Under the pieces are notes generated by a model. The model did no database searches, had not been told where the DNA came from, and saw only the letters and a program-made list of their open reading frames with translations. From the NCBI GenBank assembly GCA_016190025.1, contig JACPRG010000143.1:1-13521 (forward strand): 13,521 nucleotides of DNA, read 5' to 3'. Of this stretch, positions 1 to 6,757 are shown one piece after another (the first letter of the stretch is position 1; each line of letters opens with the position of its first letter). The stretch is from Candidatus Tectimicrobiota bacterium (GTDB lineage Bacteria > UBA8248 > JACPRG01). The translations under genes and the position numbers were made by a program.

Positions 1-2
1 GC

Positions 3-1481
3 CGTCCCAGGCTTCTCTCTCCCCTTCCGGCCGTCGTCGTCTTCGTTCTGGTCGCGGGATTCGGATACCTGATCACGAAGGACGCGCGGCCGCCCGCCGG
101 CCCCACGCTCAGGGAGAGGGGACGTCCGGCTCCTCCCGGCAAGCCCAACTTGATCCTCATCGCCGTGGACACCCTGCGGGCGGACCACGTCTCGGCGGAC
201 GCCCGGCTGCGCGGGCTGAGCCCGGTCCCCGTCGAAACCCCGGCCATGGACCGCCTCGCCGGGGACGGCACGCTGTTCCTCAACGCGATCTCCCAGTCGT
301 CGTGGACCAAGCCGTCTTTCGCCACGTTCCTGACGGGCCTGTATCCCTCGACCCACGGCGCCGTCCACAAGCTGCACCGGCTGCCGGAGGAGGTGGAGAC
401 GCTGGCGGAGATCCTCTCCTCGGCGGGATACGTGACGGGCGCGTTGGCCAACAACGTCAACATCTCCCCGACGTTCAATTTTCAGCAGGGGTTCACGGAC
501 TATCGCTATCTCCGGCCCGATCTCCCCTTCCGGGCGCCGGAGACCGGCGACCATCTGGTCTTCTACCGGGCGCTGCGCGTGGTGAACGAGAGGTTTCTGG
601 GCGGCGGACGGAACCCGCGGGAATACTACTGGCCGGCCGAGGACGTCAACCGCGAGGCCTTCCGGTGGATCGAGGCGAACGCCCAGCGGCCCTTCTTCCT
701 GATGATCCACTACATGGACCCCCACGACCCGTACTTCGAGCGGCCCCTGAACGGCCGTTTTTACGCCCGCATCCGCAACCCCAACCCGGACCCCTCCCTG
801 GCGGGCCTCTACGCCAAGGCGTACGCCCAGGAGGTGCGGTATCTGGACACCCACATCGCGAACCTCCTGGACTTCCTCAAGGCCCGCGGCCTTTACGACA
901 ACAGCCTCATCGTTCTCCTGGCCGACCACGGGGAGGAGTTCCACGAGCATGAGGGGTGGTGGCACGGAACGAGCCTGTTCGAGGAGCAGGTCCGCGTGCC
1001 CCTCATCCTCAAGTTCCCCAAGGGGGCGAACGCGGGGAAGGCGCACCGGGGGGTGGTGGAGCTCCTGGACGTCCCGCCCACCCTCCTGGAGGCGGCCGGG
1101 CTGCCCCGGGGCAAGCGGATGCAGGGGAAAAGCCTGGCCAAGCTGGCGGCCGACGGTGAGACGGCGGCGGGGAGCCCCGCGCTCTCGGAGCTGAACCTGG
1201 AAGGCCAGGTGATGTCGTCTTCCCGGGCGGATCGCTGGAAGTGGATCCGGGCCAATCCCGGCAACCCCCGAAGGCTTCCCCCGGAATCCCTCTACGACAT
1301 CACGAAGGACCCGGGCGAGCGGGAGAACCTGGCGGGCCGGGAGCCGGCCCTCGGCCGGGAGATGGACCAGAAGCTGAAGGGCGCGCTGGACGCGGCTCGC
1401 AAAGGCGCCGTCCCCCAGGAAAAGGTGACCCTCGACCCGGCGACGGAAGAGCGGCTGCGCTCGCTGGGATACATCGAGTAG
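3..1481 (+). CDS. Membrane-anchored sulfatase-fold (alkaline phosphatase superfamily) hydrolase/transferase, 5'-partial
   Basis: PF00884-type protein. The reading frame is open to the window edge with no ATG, GTG or TTG before the TTG at 150, so the gene starts upstream. The TTG at 150 lies inside the core motif PNLILIAVDTLRADH and is not the start. Upstream codons encode a hydrophobic segment (LPAVVVFVLVAGFGYLI, about 24-74) and then a Pro/Arg-rich linker, which suggests a membrane anchor with the catalytic domain outside the cytoplasm. Counting the codon at 150 as residue 1, visible metal or active-site motifs are D7 (VDTLRADH), SSWTKPSFATFLTG (50-63), HYMDPHDPY (187-195) and ADHGEEFHEHEGWWHG (258-273). 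The C-terminal RLRSLGYIE is usual for this subfamily. The nucleophile position carries Thr53 where formylglycine sulfatases have Cys or Ser, so sulfatase activity is doubtful; phosphoester hydrolysis or group transfer is possible. The substrate is unknown. Its neighbours converge on it and give no clue. Confidence 0.88.
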   Translation, partial: RPRLLSPLPAVVVFVLVAGFGYLITKDARPPAGPTLRERGRPAPPGKPNLILIAVDTLRADHVSADARLRGLSPVPVETPAMDRLAGDGTLFLNAISQSSWTKPSFATFLTGLYPSTHGAVHKLHRLPEEVETLAEILSSAGYVTGALANNVNISPTFNFQQGFTDYRYLRPDLPFRAPETGDHLVFYRALRVVNERFLGGGRNPREYYWPAEDVNREAFRWIEANAQRPFFLMIHYMDPHDPYFERPLNGRFYARIRNPNPDPSLAGLYAKAYAQEVRYLDTHIANLLDFLKARGLYDNSLIVLLADHGEEFHEHEGWWHGTSLFEEQVRVPLILKFPKGANAGKAHRGVVELLDVPPTLLEAAGLPRGKRMQGKSLAKLAADGETAAGSPALSELNLEGQVMSSSRADRWKWIRANPGNPRRLPPESLYDITKDPGERENLAGREPALGREMDQKLKGALDAARKGAVPQEKVTLDPATEERLRSLGYIE

Positions 1482-1493
1482 AACACACTGCTC

Positions 1494-1523
1494 AAAAAGA
1501 CGTGCGGGGGCGGATGCCCCCGC
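1494..1523 (-). terminator. Rho-independent terminator of the radical SAM-pgeF operon
   Basis: A perfect 8-bp G+C stem (GCGGGGGC at 1504-1511 with GCCCCCGC at 1516-1523) has a 4-base loop. On the minus strand it is followed after five bases by TTTTT (1498-1494). It lies between the converging ends of the sulfatase-fold gene (stop at 1481) and the small minus-strand gene (stop at 1576). The T-run is only on the minus-strand side, so it best serves the leftward operon. The hairpin could also slow plus-strand transcription. Confidence 0.7.
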
Positions 1524-1575
1524 AAACGCCGCTCGACCCCTCGAAGAATCACTCAAATCACGAAAGACGAAACGC

Positions 1576-1827
1576 TCACCCGGAACGGCCGAGGATCTTC
1601 CTCAAGAGCGCCCGGCATTCGGTCCCGCGCCGGCAGATGTCCAACCAGGCTTTTTTGTTCAGGGAACGCTTCCTCGGCTTCCCTTGAGGGACCGAGATTT
1701 CAATGCTGAATCCATCCTTGTTCCCCGAGGATTCAACCCTGACACTGGCCGAGGGGCTTACCTCTCCTATCATCCGCGAAAGGACAAATTCGACAAACTC
1801 CGGTGAATCCGCTTTCATGCCCATCAC
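1576..1827 (-). CDS. Small basic protein, 83 aa, possible degenerate KH-like RNA-binding protein
   Basis: Not firmly recognised. The start is GTG at 1827, three bases after the pgeF stop; an ATG at 1824 is equally possible. GGAGGT at the very end of pgeF serves as ribosome binding site, so translation is probably coupled. The residue pattern recalls the single-KH protein KhpA/YlqC (75-90 aa): an N-terminal helix with FVEFVLSRMIGE, a strand with VRVES, a strand with FSIEISV, then a basic helix ICRRGTECRALLRKIL. The canonical GxxG loop would be replaced by CRRG, so RNA binding by the usual mode is uncertain. The basic stretch KPRKRSLNKK (residues about 50-59) also suits a nucleic acid binder. 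No signal peptide or membrane segment is seen. It is the last gene before the terminator at 1494-1523. A KH assignment is inference and could be wrong. Confidence 0.62.
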   Translation of the reverse strand: MMGMKADSPEFVEFVLSRMIGEVSPSASVRVESSGNKDGFSIEISVPQGKPRKRSLNKKAWLDICRRGTECRALLRKILGRSG

Positions 1828-1830
1828 CCT

Positions 1831-2610
1831 TCAACCTCCCTCCATCCATGCGACGTTTATCATCCGGCCGCAGCCGGGGCCGTCGCGGCGGTAAGAGAAA
1901 AACTCCCGCGGGTCGCTCAGGGTGCAAAGACCCGCCGTGAAGACCTGATCCGATGGGACGCCCGCCTCCTCCAAGAGGCTCCGGTTCAGGCCCCAGAGGT
2001 CCAAAAGGAACCTGCCTTCCCCGGCGTGGGCGGCGAACTCCCGCCACCGCGGGAGGCTCGCCCGGACCTCGGCCATCGCGTCCTCACCCACCTCATAGCG
2101 GGAAGGGCCGATGCCGGGACCGATGAACGCGCGGACGTCCCCGGGCCTCGACCCGTACCGCCCGGCCATCTTTTCCAGCGCCGAGACCGCCACCCCGCGC
2201 GCCGTCCCCAGCCGGCCGGCGTGGGCGACGGCGCAACACCTCGCAACCGGGTCCCAGAGGGCCACGGGGACGCAGTCCGCCGTCAGGACGCCCAGCGCCC
2301 GCCCGGCCGCCGCCGTCACGAGGGCGTCCCCCTCCTGGACCTCCGGGGTCTCTTCCGCCGGCACGTCGATGGCGCGGGCGCTGTGGACCTGCCGCAGGAG
2401 CTTCGGATTCTCGAACCCCGCCGCCTCGGAAAACAGCCGGCGGTTGCGGGCGACGTTCTCCCGGGCGTCCCGCTTCGTCCATCCCAGGTTGAGGGACTCG
2501 CAGACCCCCCGGCTGACGCCGCCGATCCGCGTGCTGAAGACGCACCGGAAGCCGTCCATCGCGGCCTGGTAGAAGACAACGCCGTCCCGCTCGATGCGGT
2601 CGAAGATCAA
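1831..2610 (-). CDS. pgeF: PgeF/YfiH-family protein (laccase-domain, peptidoglycan editing factor or purine nucleoside phosphorylase)
   Basis: Length 259 aa, normal for the family. Members of this cytosolic Zn-binding family (E. coli YfiH, human LACC1) have been described as polyphenol oxidases, purine nucleoside phosphorylase/adenosine deaminases and, for YfiH, as an editor removing wrongly placed L-Ser from peptidoglycan precursors. The three Zn ligands are visible: H76 in RQVHSARAIDV, C113 in LTADCVPVALWDP and H130 in AVAHAGRLGTARGV. Other family marks are FSTRIGGVS (25-33), SLNLGW (39-44), FIGPGIGPSRYEVG (162-175) and FFSYRRDG (237-244). The usual HAGWRG motif reads HAGRLG here, a two-residue departure. 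The start is TTG at 2610: no ATG, GTG or TTG precedes it in frame, and GGGAG lies 10 bases upstream. It is second in the operon, 55 bases after the radical SAM gene, and is linked to it by a mini-ORF at 2607-2669. Which activity it has cannot be read from sequence. Confidence 0.9.
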   Translation of the reverse strand: MIFDRIERDGVVFYQAAMDGFRCVFSTRIGGVSRGVCESLNLGWTKRDARENVARNRRLFSEAAGFENPKLLRQVHSARAIDVPAEETPEVQEGDALVTAAAGRALGVLTADCVPVALWDPVARCCAVAHAGRLGTARGVAVSALEKMAGRYGSRPGDVRAFIGPGIGPSRYEVGEDAMAEVRASLPRWREFAAHAGEGRFLLDLWGLNRSLLEEAGVPSDQVFTAGLCTLSDPREFFSYRRDGPGCGRMINVAWMEGG

Positions 2611-2669
2611 ATCGAACGAACTCCCGGCCAGAGCCCCGGAAGAAAAGCCCCGCCGCCGACCCGGCTCAT
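2607..2669 (-). other. 20-codon mini-ORF bridging the radical SAM gene and pgeF
   Basis: ATG at 2669 overlaps the radical SAM stop by four bases (ATGA). The ORF runs 20 codons and its own TGA overlaps the pgeF TTG start by four bases (TTGA). Both overlaps are the classical form used for translational re-initiation, so the ORF could carry ribosomes across the 55-base gap onto a weak TTG start. It has no recognisable product and may be chance. Only the overlaps are seen; coupling is inferred. Confidence 0.35.
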
Positions 2670-4393
2670 GCCGGGATCAGCGAGAGCCACTTCCTTCGCG
2701 TGCGGATGGGGGCCGCCTTCTCCAGGGCCTCCCAGTAGCGCCGGCTCTCCCGGACCATAAAGTCCTTGGGCAGGCCCTGATCGATGAGGTCCCAGGGCAG
2801 AGGCTCGTCGTAACCCCACCTGCGCGTCACGTAAAAGTCGGCGTTCAGGGCGGATTCCCGCAAGGCCGCCCGCCAGTCCCCCCGGAGGCGGTGGACGGCC
2901 TCGAGGAGCGTCCCCACGCGCCGGTCCCCGCGGGAGAGAAGGGCCTGGACGTAGGACCACTTGGGTACCTCGTGGCTCAGGCGGACGTTGGGGACGGACC
3001 GCAGCAGGCCGGAGAGAAGCTTCAGCCTCCGCTTGACCTCCGGGAGGGGGGCCATGGGCTCCCACTGCATGGGGGTATGAGGCTTGGGGATGAAAGGGTT
3101 CACGCTGAGGGTGAGCGTCCCCAGCCGCCCCTTTTCGCGGCCGACCTTGAGCATGAGGTGCTTCACCTGCTTGGCCATGTCGGCGATGGCGGCCACGTCC
3201 GCGTCGGTCTCGCCGGGCAGACCCACCAGGAAGTAGAGCTTGAGACTCACGATGCCGCGCCGGAAAACCCGCTCGATCTGGGAGTAGATGAGGCCGTCGG
3301 AGATCTCCTTGCGGACGGCGGCGCGCATCCGCTCCGTCCCCGCCTCGGGGGCCAGGGTGAGGGACCGCTCCCCGCTCTCCACCAGCACGTCCAGGAGCTC
3401 GTCGGTGAGGGCGTCGACCCGGAGCGAGGCCGGGGAGACCCGTCCGCCCATCTCCACGACGTCCCGGCAGATGCCGGCGATCTCCGGGTGGTTGGAGACC
3501 ATCGTCCCCACCAGCCCGACCTGTTTGCGGTGCCGCAGGCCCACCCGGATGTCCTCCCGCAGGGCCCCGCGGGAGCGGTTGCGAAGGGGCCGGAAGGTGA
3601 AATCCGCCGCGCAGAACCGGCACCCCCACCCGCAGCTCCGGCCGACTTCGATGAGGAACAGGTTCCCGAACTCCGTGTCCTCCGTCAGGACGTAGGAGAG
3701 CGCCGGGCTCCTCTCCAGGTCGTGGACCTTTCTCCTCCGGACGCGCTCCGGGAAACCCGGAAGCGGCCGGTGGGCGCCGAGACCCCCGTCCGGCGGGACG
3801 GTCCATTCATACCCCGCGGGGACGTAAACTCCTTCAATCTTTGCCAGGTCCGCCAGAACGCCCTCCCGGCGTTTCTCCTTGCCTTCCATCAGAACCGCCA
3901 TGAGCTCGGCGAGGACCTCTTCGGCCTCCCCCGCCACGGCCGCGTCCACGAAGGGCGCCAGGGGCTCCGGGTTGTAGGAGGGGCAGATCCCCCCCGCCAG
4001 GACCAGCGGGTGCCTCTCTTCCCGGTCCGTCCGCCGCAGGGGGATTCCGGCCTCGCCCAAAACCTCCAGAACGCCGGGATAGTCGGTCTCGTAGGGAAGA
4101 GAGAACGCCACCAGGTCGAAGCCGCCGAGGGGGGACTCGGTCTCCAGCGTCCGGACGCCTCCGCCGCGTCCGCCGGGCGCGAAGGCCCGCTCGCAGACCA
4201 CGCCCTCCATGGCGTTCAGCAGGCGGTAGACCTGCTGAAAGCCCAGGTTCGACATCGCCACGTGATAGGAGTTGGGATAGACCAGGGCGACGCGGTAGCC
4301 CGCCCGCGAGGGGTCGAACAGCGGACCGAAGGGATAGACCTCGCGGGCAAGGGTCTCCCTTGCGGAGAGGGACTTGGTGGAAACCCTGGGCAT
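2666..4393 (-). CDS. B12-binding-domain radical SAM protein
   Basis: Length 575 aa. The N-terminal region (about 33-170) resembles the cobalamin-binding Rossmann-like domain of the TIGR03960-type radical SAM family: VALVYPNSYHVAMSNLGFQQ (35-54), then FDLVAFSLPYETDYPGVLEV and VLAGGICPSYNPEPLAPFVD. A clear DxHxxG cobalamin-ligand motif is not seen. The radical SAM core starts near 245 with CGWGCRFC, giving cluster ligands C254, C258 and C261 that hold the 4Fe-4S cluster cleaving S-adenosylmethionine. Later motifs include SLTLAPEAGTERMR (344-357) and KLYFLVGLPGETDADV. The reaction and substrate are unknown; relatives are annotated only as Fe-S oxidoreductases. The ATG at 4393 has GGAAGG ten bases upstream. 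It is the first gene of the operon with pgeF and the small protein, behind the promoter at 4471-4499. The full-length TIGR03960 proteins I recall begin with a longer N-terminus, so this may be a shorter sister subfamily. Confidence 0.87.
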   Translation of the reverse strand: MPRVSTKSLSARETLAREVYPFGPLFDPSRAGYRVALVYPNSYHVAMSNLGFQQVYRLLNAMEGVVCERAFAPGGRGGGVRTLETESPLGGFDLVAFSLPYETDYPGVLEVLGEAGIPLRRTDREERHPLVLAGGICPSYNPEPLAPFVDAAVAGEAEEVLAELMAVLMEGKEKRREGVLADLAKIEGVYVPAGYEWTVPPDGGLGAHRPLPGFPERVRRRKVHDLERSPALSYVLTEDTEFGNLFLIEVGRSCGWGCRFCAADFTFRPLRNRSRGALREDIRVGLRHRKQVGLVGTMVSNHPEIAGICRDVVEMGGRVSPASLRVDALTDELLDVLVESGERSLTLAPEAGTERMRAAVRKEISDGLIYSQIERVFRRGIVSLKLYFLVGLPGETDADVAAIADMAKQVKHLMLKVGREKGRLGTLTLSVNPFIPKPHTPMQWEPMAPLPEVKRRLKLLSGLLRSVPNVRLSHEVPKWSYVQALLSRGDRRVGTLLEAVHRLRGDWRAALRESALNADFYVTRRWGYDEPLPWDLIDQGLPKDFMVRESRRYWEALEKAAPIRTRRKWLSLIPA

Positions 4394-4470
4394 GAAGAAA
4401 CCTTCCGGGCGGCGCCGACCGCCCTCGGAAACCCGGCGAAGAACGAAAACACCTTGAATTTCTACGAGTT

Positions 4471-4499
4471 ATTATAAGCCGGGCGGAAGGCTCCGGCAA
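4471..4499 (-). promoter_or_regulatory. Sigma-70-type promoter for the radical SAM-pgeF operon
   Basis: On the minus strand TTGCCG (4499-4494) is followed by a 17-base spacer and a perfect TATAAT (4476-4471). Transcription would start near 4464, leaving a leader of about 70 bases before the ATG at 4393. The stretch 4440-4476 is markedly A+T-richer than its surroundings, as expected for a promoter in G+C-rich DNA. It separates this operon from the catabolic cluster ending at 4580. Confidence 0.68.
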
Positions 4500-4505
4500 C
4501 GCGGA

Positions 4506-4521
4506 GCGCTTTCCGAAGCGC
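4506..4521. repeat. Short inverted repeat downstream of hyuB
   Basis: GCGCTT (4506-4511) and AAGCGC (4516-4521) form a 6-bp stem with a 4-base loop. It lies between the hyuB stop (4580) and the promoter at 4471-4499. No T-run follows on the minus strand, so an intrinsic terminator for the catabolic cluster is not supported. Its role is unknown. Confidence 0.3.
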
Positions 4522-4579
4522 GACCCCCGGGAAATTCGGGCCCCGGCCCCCAGTTCTACCAGTCCACCCCTTCACCGGC

Positions 4580-6757
4580 TCAGAGGGGGACCCGGACCTC
4601 ATCGTGAAGGGGCGGGTCCTCCGGCAAGGCCACCTCGACGTCCAGCAGCCGGCCGCAACTGGGGCAGGCGTACTGGCGCATCTCAAAGATGCCGTTCGCC
4701 GACCTTCGGGGGCCGGACTCGGTCAGCGGCGAGCGGAGGACGCGGCAGCGGTCTTTCCAATGCTCGCCGATCCCTGAAAGAACGTGGTCGCATCCGCGGC
4801 ATTGGACGCGGACGCCGCCGGAGGCCTTGACGGCCCTCAGGTCATCGCTGAGGTTGTAGGAGGCGCCTCCCGCGGGATTCGCCGCCGCGCTCATCCGCGG
4901 GTCCGCACCCCCATCCCGGGAAGAGACCCCCGTGCGGGCCTTGAGCCTCCGTTCCCTCGTCTCCCGCTTGAGACGCGAGGTTTCCTCCGGGTCCACCTCC
5001 AGGTCGTCGTTCAACGCGACGCGGTAGATCTCCCGGGCGCACTCCCGGGAAATCGTTCCTTGCACAACGTCGTTTCGGACGCGCTCCGGGTCCCGCTCCA
5101 CGGGGTCGCCGTATCCCCCCCCGCCCATGAACCAGCCGTGGAGCATTTCCCCCTTTTTGAGCGGGTAGATCCCCCAGACCGCGGGCTCCCGCGACCCGCC
5201 GATCTCCTCGACCTCCTCCGGGAAGCCCTCGCCCCGCACGAGCTCGTACACGTCCTTTCCCCGATAGAGGACGAAGCCCGTGTTGCTCCCGGGGTATCCG
5301 CCGAAGAAGCCCTGGCACTGGGTGTACTCCGTCCCCGTCCCGTACAGCACCAGATTGACCTGGTCGTTCGCGGCGCCGTGGGCGGTGACGGCGAACTCCG
5401 TGGTCAGCCCGCCCCGGAACCGGCCCGGCCCGGAGGAGTCCTTCAGGAGCCGGTGGAAAAGGTACAGGACGGGGAGTTGCAGCTCCTCGCCCTCGATGTT
5501 GGGGGTCCGGTTGATGGGGTTCGGGATCGTCCCGGCGAAGTCCACCCCGTCTTTGAACGTGCGTGCGCCTCCGCATCCCCCGAAGTCCTGGGTGAGCATC
5601 CCCACCACGTACCGGGAGCCCTTGTGGCCGGCGACGGTGGTGGGGCAGTGGGCGCCCTGCCAGACGCAGGTGGCCTCCTTTCGGTATTCATCGCTGGCGA
5701 CCAGCATCTTGGAGATCGCTTCCTGGGAGACGTTGTTCACCACCCCGATCCCGGTGATGGTGGCCAGGCAGTTGGGCGCCGGGCGCGTGCAGTTGACGAG
5801 AGTCCCCTGCGGGGCGTGCATGGTGATGGGCTTCAGCATGCCGTCGTTCCACATCATGTCGTAGCCCAGCATGGGGAAGAGGGGGGCGAGGATGGCGCCG
5901 AAGGCCCCCCAATAGGCGACGTTGAAGCCGACGGGCGCCTGCCCGCTGGTGCCGGTGAAGTCGTAGTGCAGAGAGTCCCCCTGCTTGGTCATGGCGAGGT
6001 TGACGGTGTAGATCTTCCCCAGGGCTTCCAGGTACTGCCTCGTCCGCCACGTCCCGTCGGGGAGCTCCCGAAGCCTCCTGCGCAAAAGCGTCTCGGACTC
6101 GTCGATGATCCCCTGGGCGACCTCGTCCACCGTCTCCGGGCCGTACTTGTCGAAGAGATCCCTCAGCCGCTCCTTGACCGTGATGTTGGCGGAGATCTGG
6201 GAATGGAGGTCCAGGGCGACGATTTCGGGGATCCTCACCATGTTCAGGACGGTCTTCCAGACATCCTTCCGGAGGACCCCCCGCTCCACGATCTTGAGGC
6301 CGGGGCACATGATCCCCTCGTGGTAGATCTCCCGGGACTGGGGGGCGAAGCCGCCGGGGTTGATGGCGCCGATGTCGCGCAGGTGGACAAAGTTGGCGCT
6401 CCAGGCGACCAGCTTTTCGCGGTAGAAAATCGGAGAGACCACATAGGCGTCCGAGCTGTGCAAGGCGGCAATGTAGGGGTCGTTCAGCAGAAAAACGTCC
6501 CCGTCGAAGATGCCCGGATTTTCCAAATACTCCCGGAGGATGTGCCGGCAGGCCTCCCCGGCCCCGGGGAGGGCGTGCAGATATCCCACGACGGCCATGA
6601 GCAGGCTTCCATCCGCGCGGTAGAGGCCCACCAGGAGGTCGTGGCCCTCCGTCGTCGTCGAGGACCCGGAGATGTGCTTCAGGGTGCTCACCGCCTCGTC
6701 CACGACGCGCATGAACTTGTGGCGGACGATCTCAAACGTGAAGGGATCCACGCTCAC
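4580..6757 (-). CDS. hyuB: HyuB-type hydantoinase/oxoprolinase subunit fused to an acetone carboxylase gamma-like zinc-ribbon domain
   Basis: Length 725 aa from GTG at 6757, which overlaps the hyuA stop by four bases (GTGA) with AAGGAG eight bases upstream. HyuB pairs with HyuA in ATP-dependent opening of hydantoins or oxoproline and, in acetone/acetophenone carboxylases, in carboxylation. The HyuB core covers about 1-590: TTTEGHD (34-40), NDPYIAALHSSD (92-103), ANFVHLRDIG (121-130), EGIMCP (147-152) and the closing GGGGYGDPVERDPE (546-559). E37, H100, D103 and H125 fall where acetone carboxylase alpha has its Mn ligands; the H-x2-D and later His spacing matches what I recall for H150, D153 and H175. 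Residues about 591-725 are extra: an Arg-rich linker, then CRGC (653-656) and CPSC (698-701) followed by GRLLDVEVA and PPLHD, like the separate gamma subunit family PF08882. An in-frame ATG at 4894 could also yield the tail alone, but no stop separates the parts. Confidence 0.88.
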   Translation of the reverse strand: MSVDPFTFEIVRHKFMRVVDEAVSTLKHISGSSTTTEGHDLLVGLYRADGSLLMAVVGYLHALPGAGEACRHILREYLENPGIFDGDVFLLNDPYIAALHSSDAYVVSPIFYREKLVAWSANFVHLRDIGAINPGGFAPQSREIYHEGIMCPGLKIVERGVLRKDVWKTVLNMVRIPEIVALDLHSQISANITVKERLRDLFDKYGPETVDEVAQGIIDESETLLRRRLRELPDGTWRTRQYLEALGKIYTVNLAMTKQGDSLHYDFTGTSGQAPVGFNVAYWGAFGAILAPLFPMLGYDMMWNDGMLKPITMHAPQGTLVNCTRPAPNCLATITGIGVVNNVSQEAISKMLVASDEYRKEATCVWQGAHCPTTVAGHKGSRYVVGMLTQDFGGCGGARTFKDGVDFAGTIPNPINRTPNIEGEELQLPVLYLFHRLLKDSSGPGRFRGGLTTEFAVTAHGAANDQVNLVLYGTGTEYTQCQGFFGGYPGSNTGFVLYRGKDVYELVRGEGFPEEVEEIGGSREPAVWGIYPLKKGEMLHGWFMGGGGYGDPVERDPERVRNDVVQGTISRECAREIYRVALNDDLEVDPEETSRLKRETRERRLKARTGVSSRDGGADPRMSAAANPAGGASYNLSDDLRAVKASGGVRVQCRGCDHVLSGIGEHWKDRCRVLRSPLTESGPRRSANGIFEMRQYACPSCGRLLDVEVALPEDPPLHDEVRVPL

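Noticed and set aside
2594..4477. Long plus-strand open frame opposite the radical SAM gene
   Set aside because: Antisense shadow; the minus-strand protein has the CxxxCxxC cluster motif and family blocks throughout.
4522..4579. G/C-rich repeat just after hyuB (CCCG/CGGG around 4527-4541) as an intrinsic terminator
   Set aside because: Only about four paired bases and no T-run on the minus strand.
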